64,000 nt of DNA, taken from CALABS01 sp050260775. GTDB lineage: Bacteria; Pseudomonadota; Alphaproteobacteria; Rhodospirillales; Magnetospirillaceae. The number at the start of each line of letters is the position of its first letter. The stretch's first letter is position 1. Positions 26,451 to 36,500 of this stretch are shown piece after piece. Both the position numbers and the translations under genes were made by a program. The notes under the pieces are model-generated. The model did no database searches, had not been told where the DNA came from, and saw nothing but the letters and a program-made list of their open reading frames with translations. The stretch lies in the NCBI GenBank assembly GCA_050260775.1, contig JBLNCP010000044.1, positions 19,306-83,305 on the forward strand, in the 5' to 3' direction.

Positions 26451-29128
26451 GCGATTCGAACGACCAGGAGCGCAAGACCCCGCTCAAGCTGTCCCAGCCG
26501 GGCAAGCTTGAGTTGAAGAAGACCGTCGAGACCGGCCAGGTCCGGCAGAGCTTCTCCCACGGGCGATCGAAGGTGGTGACCGTCGAGGTTCGCAAGAAGC
26601 GGACCTTCGCGCCGGGCGCCGGCGGATCCATGCACGAGGTGCGCGACGGCGCCCGTGGCGGTGCCGAGGCCGAATTGGCCGAGGCGATGGCCAAGGTCGA
26701 AGCCCTGCAGCGCGCGGCCTCCGCCCACGACCTCACCCAACACGAGAAGGTGGCTCGCGCCAAGGCGCTGGAAGCCGCCATGAAGGCCGAGGAAGAGGCG
26801 CGTCGCCGCGCCGAGGAAGAGGCCGTCCGCCAGGCGGAAGAGGAAGCCCGCCAGGCCGAGGAAGAGGCGCGCCGCGCCGCCGAGGAGGCCGAGGCCGCCC
26901 GCCTCGCCGCCGAGGAGGCCGCCCGCAAGGCGGCCGAGGCCCCGGCCCCCGAGCCCGAGCCGGCTCCGGCCGTAATCGCCGAGGCGCCCGCCGCCGCCGC
27001 CGCACCGGTCGCTCCAGCCGCTCCGGCCGAGCCGCGTCCCGGTCCGCGCATGACCGCGCCGCCGCCACCGCGCCCGGCCGGCGCCCCCGCCGCGACCCCC
27101 GGCACCGCCGCCGCTCCCGGCACCGCGGCGCCGCGTCCGCGCACCGTCGCCGAGGAGGACGAGGAGGAGGAGGAGCGCGCCCGCAAGCGTGCCGCCGCCC
27201 ACAAGCCCGCTCCGGTCAAGCGCACCGAGCCGCGCCGTCGCACCGGCAAGCTGACCATCACCGCGGCGCTCGACGACGACGACCGCGGCGAGCGCGGCCG
27301 CTCGCTGGCCGCGGTGCGCCGCCAGCGTGAGCGCGAACGTCTGAAGAATCTCCAGAAGGGATCGGAGAAGGTTATCCGCGACGTCATCATCCCCGAGAGC
27401 ATTACCGTCCAGGAACTGGCGAACCGCATGGCGGAACGCGGTGGCGACGTCATCAAGACCCTGATGCGCATGGGCGTGATGGCGACCATCAACCAGTCCA
27501 TCGACGCCGATACCGCCGAGCTGGTGGTGACCGAGTTCGGTCACAACATGAAGCGCGTGTCCGAGGCCGACGTGCTGGTGGGCCTGGAAGGCGAGGTCGA
27601 CACTGCCGACGAGCTGATCGCCCGTCCGCCGGTGGTCACCGTCATGGGCCACGTCGACCACGGCAAGACCTCGCTGCTGGATGCGCTCCGCGCCACCGAC
27701 GTGGTGTCGGGCGAGGCCGGCGGCATCACCCAGCACATCGGCGCCTATCAGGTGACGATGAACTCGGGCGACAAGATCACCTTCATCGACACCCCCGGCC
27801 ACGAGGCGTTCACCGCCATGCGTGCCCGCGGCGCCAAGGTCACCGACATCGTGGTGCTGGTGGTGGCCGCCGATGACGGCATCATGCCGCAGACGGTGGA
27901 GGCCATCCGCCACGCCAAGGCGGCGCAGGTGCCGATCATCGTTGCCATCAACAAGATCGACAAGCCCGAGGCCAACCCGCAGAAGGTCCGCCAGGAGCTG
28001 CTGCAGCACGAGCTGGTCACCGAGGAACTGGGCGGCGACATCCTCGCCGTCGAGGTCTCGGCCAAGAAGCGCATGAACCTCGAAAAGCTCGAGGAAGCCA
28101 TCCTGCTGCAGTCTGAGATCCTGGACCTCAAGGCCAATCCCGGCCGCGCCGGCTCGGGCGTGGTGGTCGAGGCCAAGATGGAGAAGGGCCGCGGCCCGGT
28201 GGCCACCGTCCTGGTGCAGAAGGGCACCCTCAAGGTCGGCGACGTGTTCGTTGCCGGCGCCGAGTGGGGCCGCGTGCGCGCCCTGGTGGACGACCACGGC
28301 AACCGCGTCGAGGAAGCCGGCCCGTCGAGCCCGGTCGAGGTGCTGGGCCTGAACGGCGTGCCCGCCGCCGGCGACGACTTCGTGTGCGTCGACGACGAGG
28401 CCCGCGCCCGCGAGATCGCCGGCTACCGTCAGCGCCAGGACCGCGAGGCCAAGGCCAAGGCGGCCCAGCGCGGCACGCTCGAGCAGATGTTCAGCGCCAT
28501 CAAGGCCGGCGAGGCCAAGGAGCTGCCGATCGTCATCAAGGGCGACGTGCAGGGCTCGATCGAGGCCATCAACGGCACGCTCGAGAAGATCGGCAACGAG
28601 AACGTCAAGGTCCGCATCCTGCACTCCGCGGTCGGCGCCATCAACGAATCCGACGTCACCCTGGCCAAGGCCTCGGGCGGCATCATCATCGGCTTCAACG
28701 TGCGCGCCAACCCGCAGGCCCGCGACATGGCGCGCCGCGACGGCGTCGATATCCGCTACTACTCGATCATCTACGACGTCACCGACGACATGAAGAAGAT
28801 GCTCTCGGGCATGCTCGCGCCGACGCTCAAGGAACGCTTCCTGGGCTACGCCGAGATCCGCGAGGTGTTCTCCATCACCAAGGTCGGCAAGGTGGCGGGC
28901 TGCATGGTCACCGAGGGCCAGGTCAAGCGCGGCGCCAAGGTCCGCCTGCTGCGCGACAACGTGGTGATCCACGAGGGCGAGCTCAGCCAGCTCAAGCGCT
29001 TCAAGGACGACGTCAAGGAAGTGCGCGAGGGCTACGAGTGCGGCATGTCGTTCGCCAATTACGACGACATCCGCGCCGGCGACATGATCGAGTGCTTCGA
29101 CATCGAGGAGGTGGCGGCCACCCTGTAA
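26447..29128 (+). CDS. infB: Translation initiation factor IF-2
   Basis: An 893-residue GTPase that brings initiator tRNA to the 30S subunit. The first 300 residues hold a short basic segment, a Glu/Ala/Arg coiled coil (EEARRRAEEEAVRQAEEE) and a Pro/Ala-rich linker. The IF2 N-domain and G domain follow: G1 VMGHVDHGKTSLLD, G3 DTPGHEAF, G4 NKIDKP. The C-terminal domains end in ECFDIEEVAATL. ATG 26447 is chosen for the ATGA overlap with the YlxR gene; the frame is open 18 codons further upstream. Confidence 0.97.
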   Translation: MSDSNDQERKTPLKLSQPGKLELKKTVETGQVRQSFSHGRSKVVTVEVRKKRTFAPGAGGSMHEVRDGARGGAEAELAEAMAKVEALQRAASAHDLTQHEKVARAKALEAAMKAEEEARRRAEEEAVRQAEEEARQAEEEARRAAEEAEAARLAAEEAARKAAEAPAPEPEPAPAVIAEAPAAAAAPVAPAAPAEPRPGPRMTAPPPPRPAGAPAATPGTAAAPGTAAPRPRTVAEEDEEEEERARKRAAAHKPAPVKRTEPRRRTGKLTITAALDDDDRGERGRSLAAVRRQRERERLKNLQKGSEKVIRDVIIPESITVQELANRMAERGGDVIKTLMRMGVMATINQSIDADTAELVVTEFGHNMKRVSEADVLVGLEGEVDTADELIARPPVVTVMGHVDHGKTSLLDALRATDVVSGEAGGITQHIGAYQVTMNSGDKITFIDTPGHEAFTAMRARGAKVTDIVVLVVAADDGIMPQTVEAIRHAKAAQVPIIVAINKIDKPEANPQKVRQELLQHELVTEELGGDILAVEVSAKKRMNLEKLEEAILLQSEILDLKANPGRAGSGVVVEAKMEKGRGPVATVLVQKGTLKVGDVFVAGAEWGRVRALVDDHGNRVEEAGPSSPVEVLGLNGVPAAGDDFVCVDDEARAREIAGYRQRQDREAKAKAAQRGTLEQMFSAIKAGEAKELPIVIKGDVQGSIEAINGTLEKIGNENVKVRILHSAVGAINESDVTLAKASGGIIIGFNVRANPQARDMARRDGVDIRYYSIIYDVTDDMKKMLSGMLAPTLKERFLGYAEIREVFSITKVGKVAGCMVTEGQVKRGAKVRLLRDNVVIHEGELSQLKRFKDDVKEVREGYECGMSFANYDDIRAGDMIECFDIEEVAATL

Positions 29129-29156
29129 GGGCGGCCGTCTCCCAAAGGAGCGGACC

Positions 29157-29597
29157 ATGTCGAGGGGAGTCAAGCCGCCGTCCCAGCGTCAGCTGCGGGT
29201 GGGCGAGGAACTTCGCCATATCATCGCGGCGGTGATCGAGCGCGGCGATTTCCGCGACCCGGATCTCGCCGGCCGCGCCATCACCGTGACCGAGGTGCGC
29301 GTCAGCCCCGATCTGAGGAACGCCACCGTGTTCGTCATGCCGCTGGGCGGCGGCGACGTCGCCGGGGTGCTCTCCGGGCTGAAGCGGGCGCGCGCCTATC
29401 TCCGCCACGAGCTCGCCCGCAGCGTCGACCTGCGCACCGTCCCCGACCTGCGCTTCGAGGCCGACACCAGCTTCGACGAGGCCAGCCGCATCGACGCCCT
29501 GCTGCGCAGCCCCGAGGTCCGCCGCGACATCCAGCCCCATGCCGATGAGGAACGCGGCGACGTGGACGCTGCCGAGGGGACGGATGACGGGGAGTGA
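29157..29597 (+). CDS. rbfA: Ribosome-binding factor A
   Basis: A 146-residue 30S maturation factor with the KH-like fold: RQLRVGEELRHIIAAVI, VTEVRVSPDLRNATVFV and RLRFEADTSFDEASRID-type C-terminal strand (here DLRFEADTSFDEAS). An acidic tail of about 20 residues extends beyond the usual end. An AAAGGAG site precedes the start, 28 bases after infB. Confidence 0.94.
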   Translation: MSRGVKPPSQRQLRVGEELRHIIAAVIERGDFRDPDLAGRAITVTEVRVSPDLRNATVFVMPLGGGDVAGVLSGLKRARAYLRHELARSVDLRTVPDLRFEADTSFDEASRIDALLRSPEVRRDIQPHADEERGDVDAAEGTDDGE

Positions 29598-29606
29598 TCT
29601 CCACGT

Positions 29607-29693
29607 GTCATCCCGAGCGGATGCGAGGGACCGCGTACGGCGACACGGTCGGATGGGCATGAGGTCCCTCCTCCCGATGGTCGTCGGGATGAC
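29607..29693. repeat. Dispersed palindromic repeat, family A
   Basis: Arms GTCATCCCGA (29607) and TCGGGATGAC (ending 29693) flank an imperfect interior with GAGGGACC and GGTCCCTC pairing. Related copies lie at 33399, 40681, 45013, 45146 and 52182. This one separates rbfA from truB within the operon. Confidence 0.8.
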
Positions 29694-29707
29694 TGGCTTT
29701 CTTGACC

Positions 29708-30673
29708 ATGGCCCGTAAGCGCAAGGGCGACCAGGTCGATGGCTGGATCGCCGTCGACAAGCCGGTCGGCCTGACCTCGACCCAGGTGGTCGCCATCGTG
29801 CGGCGCGCCTTCAATGCCGCCAAGGCCGGCCACGGCGGCACCCTCGACCCCCTGGCCACCGGCATCCTGCCCGTGGCGCTGGGCGAGGCGACCAAGACCG
29901 TTCCCTACGTGATGGACGGCTCCAAGACCTATCGCTGGCGGGTGCGCTGGGGCGAGCAGCGCTCGACCGACGACCTCGAGGGCGAGGTGGTGGCGACCTC
30001 GGACGTGCGGCCGAGCCGCGAGCAGATCGAGGCGGTGCTGCCGCGCTTCACCGGCGCGATCGAGCAGGTGCCCCCCGCCTTTTCGGCGATCAAGGTGGAC
30101 GGCGAGCGCGCCTACGACCTCGCGCGGGCCGGCGAGGCGGTGGCGCTCAAGTCGCGCGTCGTCCAGATCGAGCGCCAGACCCTGCTCGACATGCCCGATT
30201 CCGACCATGCCGATTTCGAGACCCGGGCCGGCAAGGGCACCTACATCCGCTCGCTGGCGCGCGACATCGCGCTGGCGCTGGGCACCGTCGGATCGATCGC
30301 CCTGCTGCGGCGGACCGCCTGCGGCCCCTTCAATGAACAAAATGCGATTTCCCTGGATATGTTGCGAGAGGTCGGGCATAGTCCGCCCCCTCGGACCTAT
30401 CTGCTTCCGGTTGAGACCGCGCTGGACGACATCCCGGCACTGGCCCTGACGGAAGCGGAGGCCCGGCGCCTCCAAAGCGGGCAGCAATTGTCGCTCTTGC
30501 GGCTTTCTGCCCGCTTTCCGCAAGTCCCGTTTACCCAGGACATGGTCCTGCGGGCGATGGACGGCCGGCGGCTGGTGGCGTTGGTACGCGTCGACGGCGG
30601 CGAGATCCGCCCCGTGCGCGTCATGAATCTCAAACACCCTGACATGGAGAAAACCGATGTCGATCACCGCTGA
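29708..30673 (+). CDS. truB: tRNA pseudouridine-55 synthase
   Basis: A 321-residue enzyme making pseudouridine 55 in the T loop of tRNA. The catalytic Asp is in GGTLDPLATGIL; GWIAVDKPVGLTST and GTYIRSLARDIA are further family motifs. The start is ATG 29708. The last 17 bases overlap the rpsO start, so S15 translation probably depends on truB translation. Confidence 0.95.
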   Translation: MARKRKGDQVDGWIAVDKPVGLTSTQVVAIVRRAFNAAKAGHGGTLDPLATGILPVALGEATKTVPYVMDGSKTYRWRVRWGEQRSTDDLEGEVVATSDVRPSREQIEAVLPRFTGAIEQVPPAFSAIKVDGERAYDLARAGEAVALKSRVVQIERQTLLDMPDSDHADFETRAGKGTYIRSLARDIALALGTVGSIALLRRTACGPFNEQNAISLDMLREVGHSPPPRTYLLPVETALDDIPALALTEAEARRLQSGQQLSLLRLSARFPQVPFTQDMVLRAMDGRRLVALVRVDGGEIRPVRVMNLKHPDMEKTDVDHR

Positions 30674-30926
30674 GCGCAAGCAGGAACTCGTCAAGGAATA
30701 TGCCACCCACGAAGGCGACACCGGTTCGCCGGAGGTCCAGGTGGCCATTCTGTCCGAGCGCATCCGCAACCTGACCGAGCACATGAAGGCCCACTCGAAG
30801 GACTTCCATTCGCGCCGTGGCCTGCTGGTCATGGTCGGCCAGCGCCGCGCCATGCTGGAATACCTCAAGAAGACCAATGTCGGCCGTTACGAGTCGTTGA
30901 TCGGCCGCCTGGGTCTGCGCAAGTAA
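30657..30926 (+). CDS. rpsO: 30S ribosomal protein S15
   Basis: An 89-residue 16S rRNA-binding protein of normal length. Family sequence HEGDTGSPEVQVAIL, LTEHMKAHSKDFHSRRGLL and KKTNVGRYESLIGRLGLRK is intact. The start overlaps the end of truB by 17 bases. It is followed by a structured leader and pnp, the usual rpsO-pnp order. Confidence 0.97.
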   Translation: MSITAERKQELVKEYATHEGDTGSPEVQVAILSERIRNLTEHMKAHSKDFHSRRGLLVMVGQRRAMLEYLKKTNVGRYESLIGRLGLRK

Positions 30927-30979
30927 AGCCCATCCGGGCGCGTCGACGGCAGGGCGTCGCGTCGAACCGATAGGCGGCC

Positions 30980-31013
30980 CGCGTAGGGGATGGTCCCCTG
31001 CGCGGCTAGCCGC
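30980..31013 (+). promoter_or_regulatory. Structured leader between rpsO and pnp
   Basis: CGCG-t-AGGGGA, loop TGG, TCCCCT-g-CGCG (30980-31004) forms a long stable hairpin. A second, overlapping hairpin GCGGC-TA-GCCGC (31002-31013) is followed by ATTTCT and cannot form at the same time as the base of the first. In E. coli a comparable stem in the pnp leader is the RNase III and PNPase autocontrol site; the same role is inferred. Confidence 0.6.
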
Positions 31014-31085
31014 ATTTCTACACCGTGATGACGCCCGGACCGTCCGCAATCCGGCGGCGGTCCGAAGGGAAAGGAAGAGAATTCT

Positions 31086-33257
31086 ATGTCGATGTTCAAC
31101 GTCACCCGCAAGGAAATCATGTGGGGCGGCCGCAAGCTGGTCCTGGAGACCGGCAAGATTGCCCGCCAGGCCGATGGTGCCGTCCTTGCTACCTATGGCG
31201 ACACCTCCGTGCTGTGCACCGTGGTCGCCCTGAAGTCCGCCAAGCCCGGCGTCGACTTCTTCCCGCTGACCGTTCACTACCAGGAGAAGGCCTTCGCCGC
31301 GGGCAAGATCCCCGGCGGCTTCTTCAAGCGTGAAGGCCGTCCGAGCGAGAAGGAGACCCTGGTCTCCCGCCTGATCGACCGTCCGATCCGTCCGCTGTTC
31401 GTCGATGGCTTCCGCAACGAGACCCAGGTCATCTGCACCGTGCTGTCGCACGACCTGGAGAATGATCCCGACATCGTCGCCATGGTCGGCGCCTCCGCCG
31501 CGCTCACCATCTCCGGCGTGCCCTTCATGGGCCCGGTCGGCGCCGCCCGCGTCGCCTACATCGACGGCAAGTACGTCCTGAACCCGACCGCCGCCGAGCT
31601 TGCCCAGAGCAACCTCGAGCTGGTCGTCGCCGGCACCACCGAGGGCGTGCTGATGGTCGAATCGGAAGCCAAGGAGCTGTCCGAAGAGGTCATGCTGGGC
31701 GCCGTGATGTTCGGCCACAAGGAATTCCAGCCGGTCATCCAGGCCATCATCGAGATGGCCGAGGCCTGCGCCAAGGAGCCGTGGGACCTGGCCCCGCCGG
31801 CCCCCGAGGCGGCCATCGTGCGCAAGAAGTTCGAGGACGCCGGCATCGTCTCCGAGCTGGCCGAGGCCTACAAGATCGTCAAGAAGCAGGACCGCTACGC
31901 CGCGGTCGGCGCGGTCAAGCAGAAGGCCGTCGGCCTGATCGAGGCCGATGCCGAGCTGGCTGTTGCTCCCGGCATCCTCAAGGACCTGGAGTCCGAGGTG
32001 GTGCGCGGCAACATCCTGAACACCGGCGTGCGCATCGACGGCCGCGACACCAAGACCGTTCGCAAGATCGAGGTCGAGGTCGGCGTGCTGCCCCGCGCCC
32101 ACGGTTCCGCCCTGTTCACCCGCGGCGAGACCCAGGCCCTGGTGGTCGCCACCCTGGGCACCGGTCAGGACGAGCAGATCATCGACGCGCTCGCTGGCGA
32201 GTACCGCGAGAACTTCATGCTGCACTACAACTTCCCGCCCTATTCGGTCGGTGAAGCCGGCCGCATGGGCAGCCCGGGCCGCCGCGAGATCGGCCACGGC
32301 AAGCTGGCGTGGCGCGCGGTGCATCCCTGCCTGCCCACCAAGGAGGCCTTCCCCTACACCATCCGCGTGGTCAGCGAGATCACTGAGTCCAACGGTTCGT
32401 CCTCCATGGCGACCGTCTGCGGCTCGTCGCTCGCCATGATGGATGCCGGCGTGCCCATGCCCCGTCCGGTGGCCGGCATCGCCATGGGCCTGATCAAGGA
32501 AGGCGACAAGTTCGCGGTGCTCACCGACATCCTGGGCGACGAGGATCACCTCGGCGACATGGACTTCAAGGTGGCCGGCACCAAGGATGGCGTCACCGCC
32601 CTGCAGATGGACATCAAGATCACCTCGATCACCGAGGAGATCATGAAGATCGCCCTGGCCCAGGCCAAGGACGGCCGCATCCACATCCTCGGCGAAATGG
32701 CCAAGGGTCTGGACACCGCCCGCTCCGAGGTGTCGGGCAACGCTCCGCGCATCACCACCTTCAACATCCCGAAGGACAAGATCCGCGAAGTCATCGGCAC
32801 CGGCGGCAAGGTCATCCGCGAGATCTGCGAGACCACCGGCGCCAAGATCGACATCGAGGACGACGGCACCATCAAGGTCGCCTCGTCCGACTCGGACGCC
32901 GCCCAGCGCGCCATCGACTGGATCCGCGGCATCGTTGCCGAGCCCGAGATCGGCGTGGTCTACAACGGCAAGGTCGTGAAGGTCGTCGACTTCGGCGCCT
33001 TCGTGAACTTCCTGGGGTCGCGCGACGGCCTGGTCCATATCTCCGAGCTGTCGCGTGAGCGCGTCGCCAAGGTGGCCGACCTCCTCAAGGTCGGCGACCA
33101 GGTCAAGGTCAAGGTCCTCGGCTTCGACGACCGCGGCAAGGTGAAGCTCTCCATGCGTTGCGTCGACCAGGCCACCGGTGAGGACATCACCTCCCAGGTC
33201 GAGGCCGAGAAGGCCGAGCGCAAGGATCGCCGCAAGAAGGAAGAGACCGAGGCGTAA
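31086..33257 (+). CDS. pnp: Polyribonucleotide nucleotidyltransferase (PNPase)
   Basis: A 723-residue phosphorolytic 3'-5' exoribonuclease and degradosome component. Two RNase PH-like domains (from VLETGKIARQADGAV and from RKIEVEVGVLPRAHGSAL) flank a helical linker. A KH domain (IREVIGTGGKVIREICE) and an S1 domain (VVDFGAFVNFLGSRDGL) follow. The C-terminal tail is Lys/Glu-rich. A GGAAG site precedes the start. The gene ends ahead of a strong terminator. Confidence 0.97.
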   Translation: MSMFNVTRKEIMWGGRKLVLETGKIARQADGAVLATYGDTSVLCTVVALKSAKPGVDFFPLTVHYQEKAFAAGKIPGGFFKREGRPSEKETLVSRLIDRPIRPLFVDGFRNETQVICTVLSHDLENDPDIVAMVGASAALTISGVPFMGPVGAARVAYIDGKYVLNPTAAELAQSNLELVVAGTTEGVLMVESEAKELSEEVMLGAVMFGHKEFQPVIQAIIEMAEACAKEPWDLAPPAPEAAIVRKKFEDAGIVSELAEAYKIVKKQDRYAAVGAVKQKAVGLIEADAELAVAPGILKDLESEVVRGNILNTGVRIDGRDTKTVRKIEVEVGVLPRAHGSALFTRGETQALVVATLGTGQDEQIIDALAGEYRENFMLHYNFPPYSVGEAGRMGSPGRREIGHGKLAWRAVHPCLPTKEAFPYTIRVVSEITESNGSSSMATVCGSSLAMMDAGVPMPRPVAGIAMGLIKEGDKFAVLTDILGDEDHLGDMDFKVAGTKDGVTALQMDIKITSITEEIMKIALAQAKDGRIHILGEMAKGLDTARSEVSGNAPRITTFNIPKDKIREVIGTGGKVIREICETTGAKIDIEDDGTIKVASSDSDAAQRAIDWIRGIVAEPEIGVVYNGKVVKVVDFGAFVNFLGSRDGLVHISELSRERVAKVADLLKVGDQVKVKVLGFDDRGKVKLSMRCVDQATGEDITSQVEAEKAERKDRRKKEETEA

Positions 33258-33270
33258 GCCTTCCTCTCCT

Positions 33271-33330
33271 CGCCATTACCGGGCTTGCCCCGGCAATCCA
33301 TGGCCCCCCGGGTCAGGCCCGGGGGTGACG
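33271..33330. repeat. Palindromic repeat, family B-like, after pnp
   Basis: Two GC-rich hairpins in tandem: CCGGG-CTTGC-CCCGG and CCCCCGGG-TCAG-GCCCGGGGG, with a terminal GTGACGG. The unit resembles the CGTCAT...GATGACG repeats at 47127 and 60011. Confidence 0.65.
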
Positions 33331-33350
33331 GGATGAGGCGGTAGTTGGAA

Positions 33351-33385
33351 ACGCGGGTCCCGCACGGGGCCCGCGTTTTCGTTTT
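33351..33385 (+). terminator. Rho-independent terminator after pnp
   Basis: ACGCGGG-t-CCCG, loop CA, CGGG-g-CCCGCGT, then TTTCGTTTT. The stem is perfect apart from one mismatch. It should end the long rimP-pnp transcription unit. Confidence 0.85.
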
Positions 33386-33398
33386 CCCGCTTGGGACT

Positions 33399-33436
33399 GT
33401 CATCCCGAGCGGATGCGAGGGATCTCGTCGGATGAC
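33399..33436. repeat. Short copy of repeat family A
   Basis: A 38-base copy beginning GTCATCCCGAGCGGATGCGA, identical over 20 bases to the start of the copy at 29607, and ending GGATGAC. The central part of the longer copies is missing. Confidence 0.7.
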
Positions 33437-33442
33437 GACTCA

Positions 33443-33487
33443 CGTCCGTGATCCCGGGTCGCGCTACGCTTGCCCGGATCACGGACG
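33443..33487 (+). repeat. Long hairpin upstream of addA
   Basis: CGTCCGTGATCC-c-GGG pairs with CC-CGGATCACGGACG across a loop of about 14 bases, and is followed by TTTTCGTTTT. It lies 50 bases ahead of addA on the same strand, so it could be a second terminator or an attenuator for addA. Confidence 0.6.
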
Positions 33488-33534
33488 GAGTTTTCGTTTT
33501 GGCAGGTGCGCCGGCTGCCCGCATACTCGGGCCC

Positions 33535-36500
33535 ATGACCGCCCTCGCCCCATCCACTCTCCTTGACCAGGCCTCCGACCGGCAGCGTCAGGCTGCCGAT
33601 CCGGTCGCGTCGGTGTGGGTGGCGGCCAGTGCCGGCACCGGCAAGACCAAGGTGCTGACCGACCGCGTGCTGGCTTTGCTGCTGGCCGGCACGCCGCCGC
33701 ACAAGCTCCTGTGCCTGACCTTCACCAAGGCGGCGGCCGCCGAGATGTCCAACCGCATCGCCGCCCGGCTTGCCGGCTGGGCCACCGCGCCCGACGAGGC
33801 GCTGGCCAAGGATCTCGGGCGCCTGCTGGGGGTCGCGCCCGATGCCGCGACCCTGGTGGGGGCGCGGCGGCTGTTCGCCCGGGTGCTCGACGTGCCCGGC
33901 GGCATGCGCATCGAAACCATCCATGCCTTCTGCCAGTCGCTGCTGCGCCGGTTCCCGCTCGAGGCCGGGCTGGCGCCCCACTTCCAGGTCATGGACGACC
34001 GCGACGCCGGCGAACTGCTGGAGCAGGCCAAGGAAGAGGTGCTGGTGCGCGCCCGCGAGCAGGCCGACCCGGCGCTTGCCCTGGCGTTGTCCACGGTCAG
34101 CGGGCTGGTGCACGAGACCGCGTTCCCCGAGCTGATGGCCGATCTCGCCCGCGACCGTGGCCGCCTCGCCCGTCTGCTCAAGCGTGAGGACGGCTGCGAG
34201 GGCGCCATCCGGGCGGCGCGGGACCGCCTGGGCCTTGCCCCCGGCGACACCGCGGAGGGAATCCTCGCCGCCGCCTGTGCCGACGATGCCTTCGACGTGG
34301 CCGGCTGCCGCGCCGCCATGACCGCGCTGTCCTCGGGGTCCGCCGCCGAGGCCGCCCGCGCCGCCAAGATGGCCGCCTGGCTGGCCGATCCCGCCGGCCG
34401 TGCCGCTTCCTTCGCCGAATGGCGCTCGGTGTTCCTCACCAACGAAGGCACGGTGCGCGCCAAGCTGTGCACCAAGACGGTGGCCGCCGCCTTCCCCATG
34501 GCGGAGGCGACGCTGTCGGACGAGGCCGAGCGCCTGCTGCGCGTCGTCGACCGACTCAAGGCGGCCAGGGTGGCGGAAGCGACGGCGGCCCTGCTGACGC
34601 TGGGGCACGCCCTGCTCGCCGCCTATGAGGCGCGCAAGGCGGCCCGCGCCCTGATGGACTACGACGACCTCATCCTGGCGGCGCGCGCCCTGCTGGCGCG
34701 GGAGGGGGTGGCGCCGTGGGTGCTGTTCAAGCTCGACGGCGGCATCGACCACGTGCTGATCGACGAGGCGCAGGACACCAATCCCGACCAATGGGCGGTG
34801 GTGGCGGCGCTGACCGAGGAATTCTTCGCCGGACGCGGCGCCCGCGAGACGGTGCGCACCGTCTTCGCGGTGGGCGACGCCAAGCAATCCATCTATTCGT
34901 TCCAGCGCGCCGATCCGCGCGCCTTCGAGGAGATGCGCCGCCTGTTCGCCCGCCATGTCCCCGATGCCGGCCAGCTGTGGCGCGAGGTGGCGCTCAACCT
35001 GTCGTTCCGCTCGACCCAGGCGGTGCTGGACGCGGTCAACGCGGTCTTCGCCCCCGGCGGCCCTGCCCGCGACGGCGTGGCGGCCGCCGACCAGGACATC
35101 ATCCATCTCGCCAGCCGCCAGGGCCATGCCGGGCTGGTGGAAGTGTGGCCGCCGGTCGAGCCGCGGGCGGTGGACGATCCCGACCCGTGGAAACCCCCCG
35201 TCGAGCGCATCCGGGGCGATTCGCCCCGGACCCGCCTGGCCGGGCTGATCGCGCGCCGGATCAAGGCGATGGTCGGCCACGAATTGCTCGCCGCCCAGGG
35301 CCGCCCGGTGCGGGCCGGCGACGTCCTGGTGCTGGTGCGCCGGCGCGGCGGCTTCGTCGAGGACCTCGTGCGCGCCCTGAAGAGCCTGGACGTCCCGGTG
35401 GCCGGCGCCGATCGCATGGTGCTGGCCGAGCAGATGGCCGTCATGGACCTAATGGCGCTGGGCCGGGTGCTGCTGCTGCCCGAGGACGACCTCACGCTCG
35501 CCACCGTGCTCAAGGGCCCGCTGGTCGGCCTTTGCGAGGACCAGCTGTTCCGCCTGGCGTGGGACCGTGGCCAGGCCAGCCTGTGGGAGACGCTGCGGGC
35601 GCGCCTCGGCCTGGACCCCGACTTCGAACGGGCGTGGCTGTTCCTGTCCGACCTGCTGGCGGTGGCCGACCGCCTGTCGCCGCACGGGCTGTTCGCCCGC
35701 ATCCTGGGGCCGCTGGGCGGCAAGCGCCGCCTGCTCGCCCGCCTCGGCGCCGACGCCGAGGATCCCATCGACGAGTTCGTCAGCCTGACCCTGGCCTACG
35801 AGCGGTCGCATGCGCCCTCGCTGCAGGGCTTCCTGCATTGGCTGGAGGCCGGCGCGGTCGAGATCAAGCGCGACCTCGACCAGGGCGGCCGCGATGCGGT
35901 GCGCATCATGACGGTGCACGGCTCGAAGGGATTGCAGGCGCCGATCGTGTTCCTGCCGGACACCCTGCAGGTGCCGACCCGCGGCGACCGGCTGCTGTGG
36001 CTGGGCGAACCGGAGGACGAGGTGCTGCTGTGGCCCCCCGGCGCCGAGGCCAACGATGCCGTCTGCCAGGCCGGCCGCGACGCCCAGAAGCTGGCGCGCG
36101 AGCGCGAGATGCGCCGCCTGCTCTACGTCGCCATGACGCGCGCCGAGGATCGCCTGGTGGTGTGCGGCTGGCAGACGCGCAAGGCCCCCCCCGACGGCTG
36201 CTGGTACAATCTGGTGCGCTGGGCGCTGGCCCCCATCGCCGGGGAGGTGGAGGATTCCTTCCTGGCCGCCGCGGATGAAACCGCCGGCGCCAAGGTGCTG
36301 CGCCTGGCCTGCCCCCAGACGGCCGTCGTGGAGGAAGAGCCGGCCAGGGAGGGCCTGCCGCCGCCGGCGCCGCTGCCCGAATGGGTGCTGCGGGCGCCGC
36401 CCGGCGAGCCGATCCCGCCCAGGCCGCTGGCGCCGTCCCGTCCCGACGGCGAGGAGCCGCCGGTGCGTTCGCCGCTGGGGCCGGGCGACGACGGCCGCCG

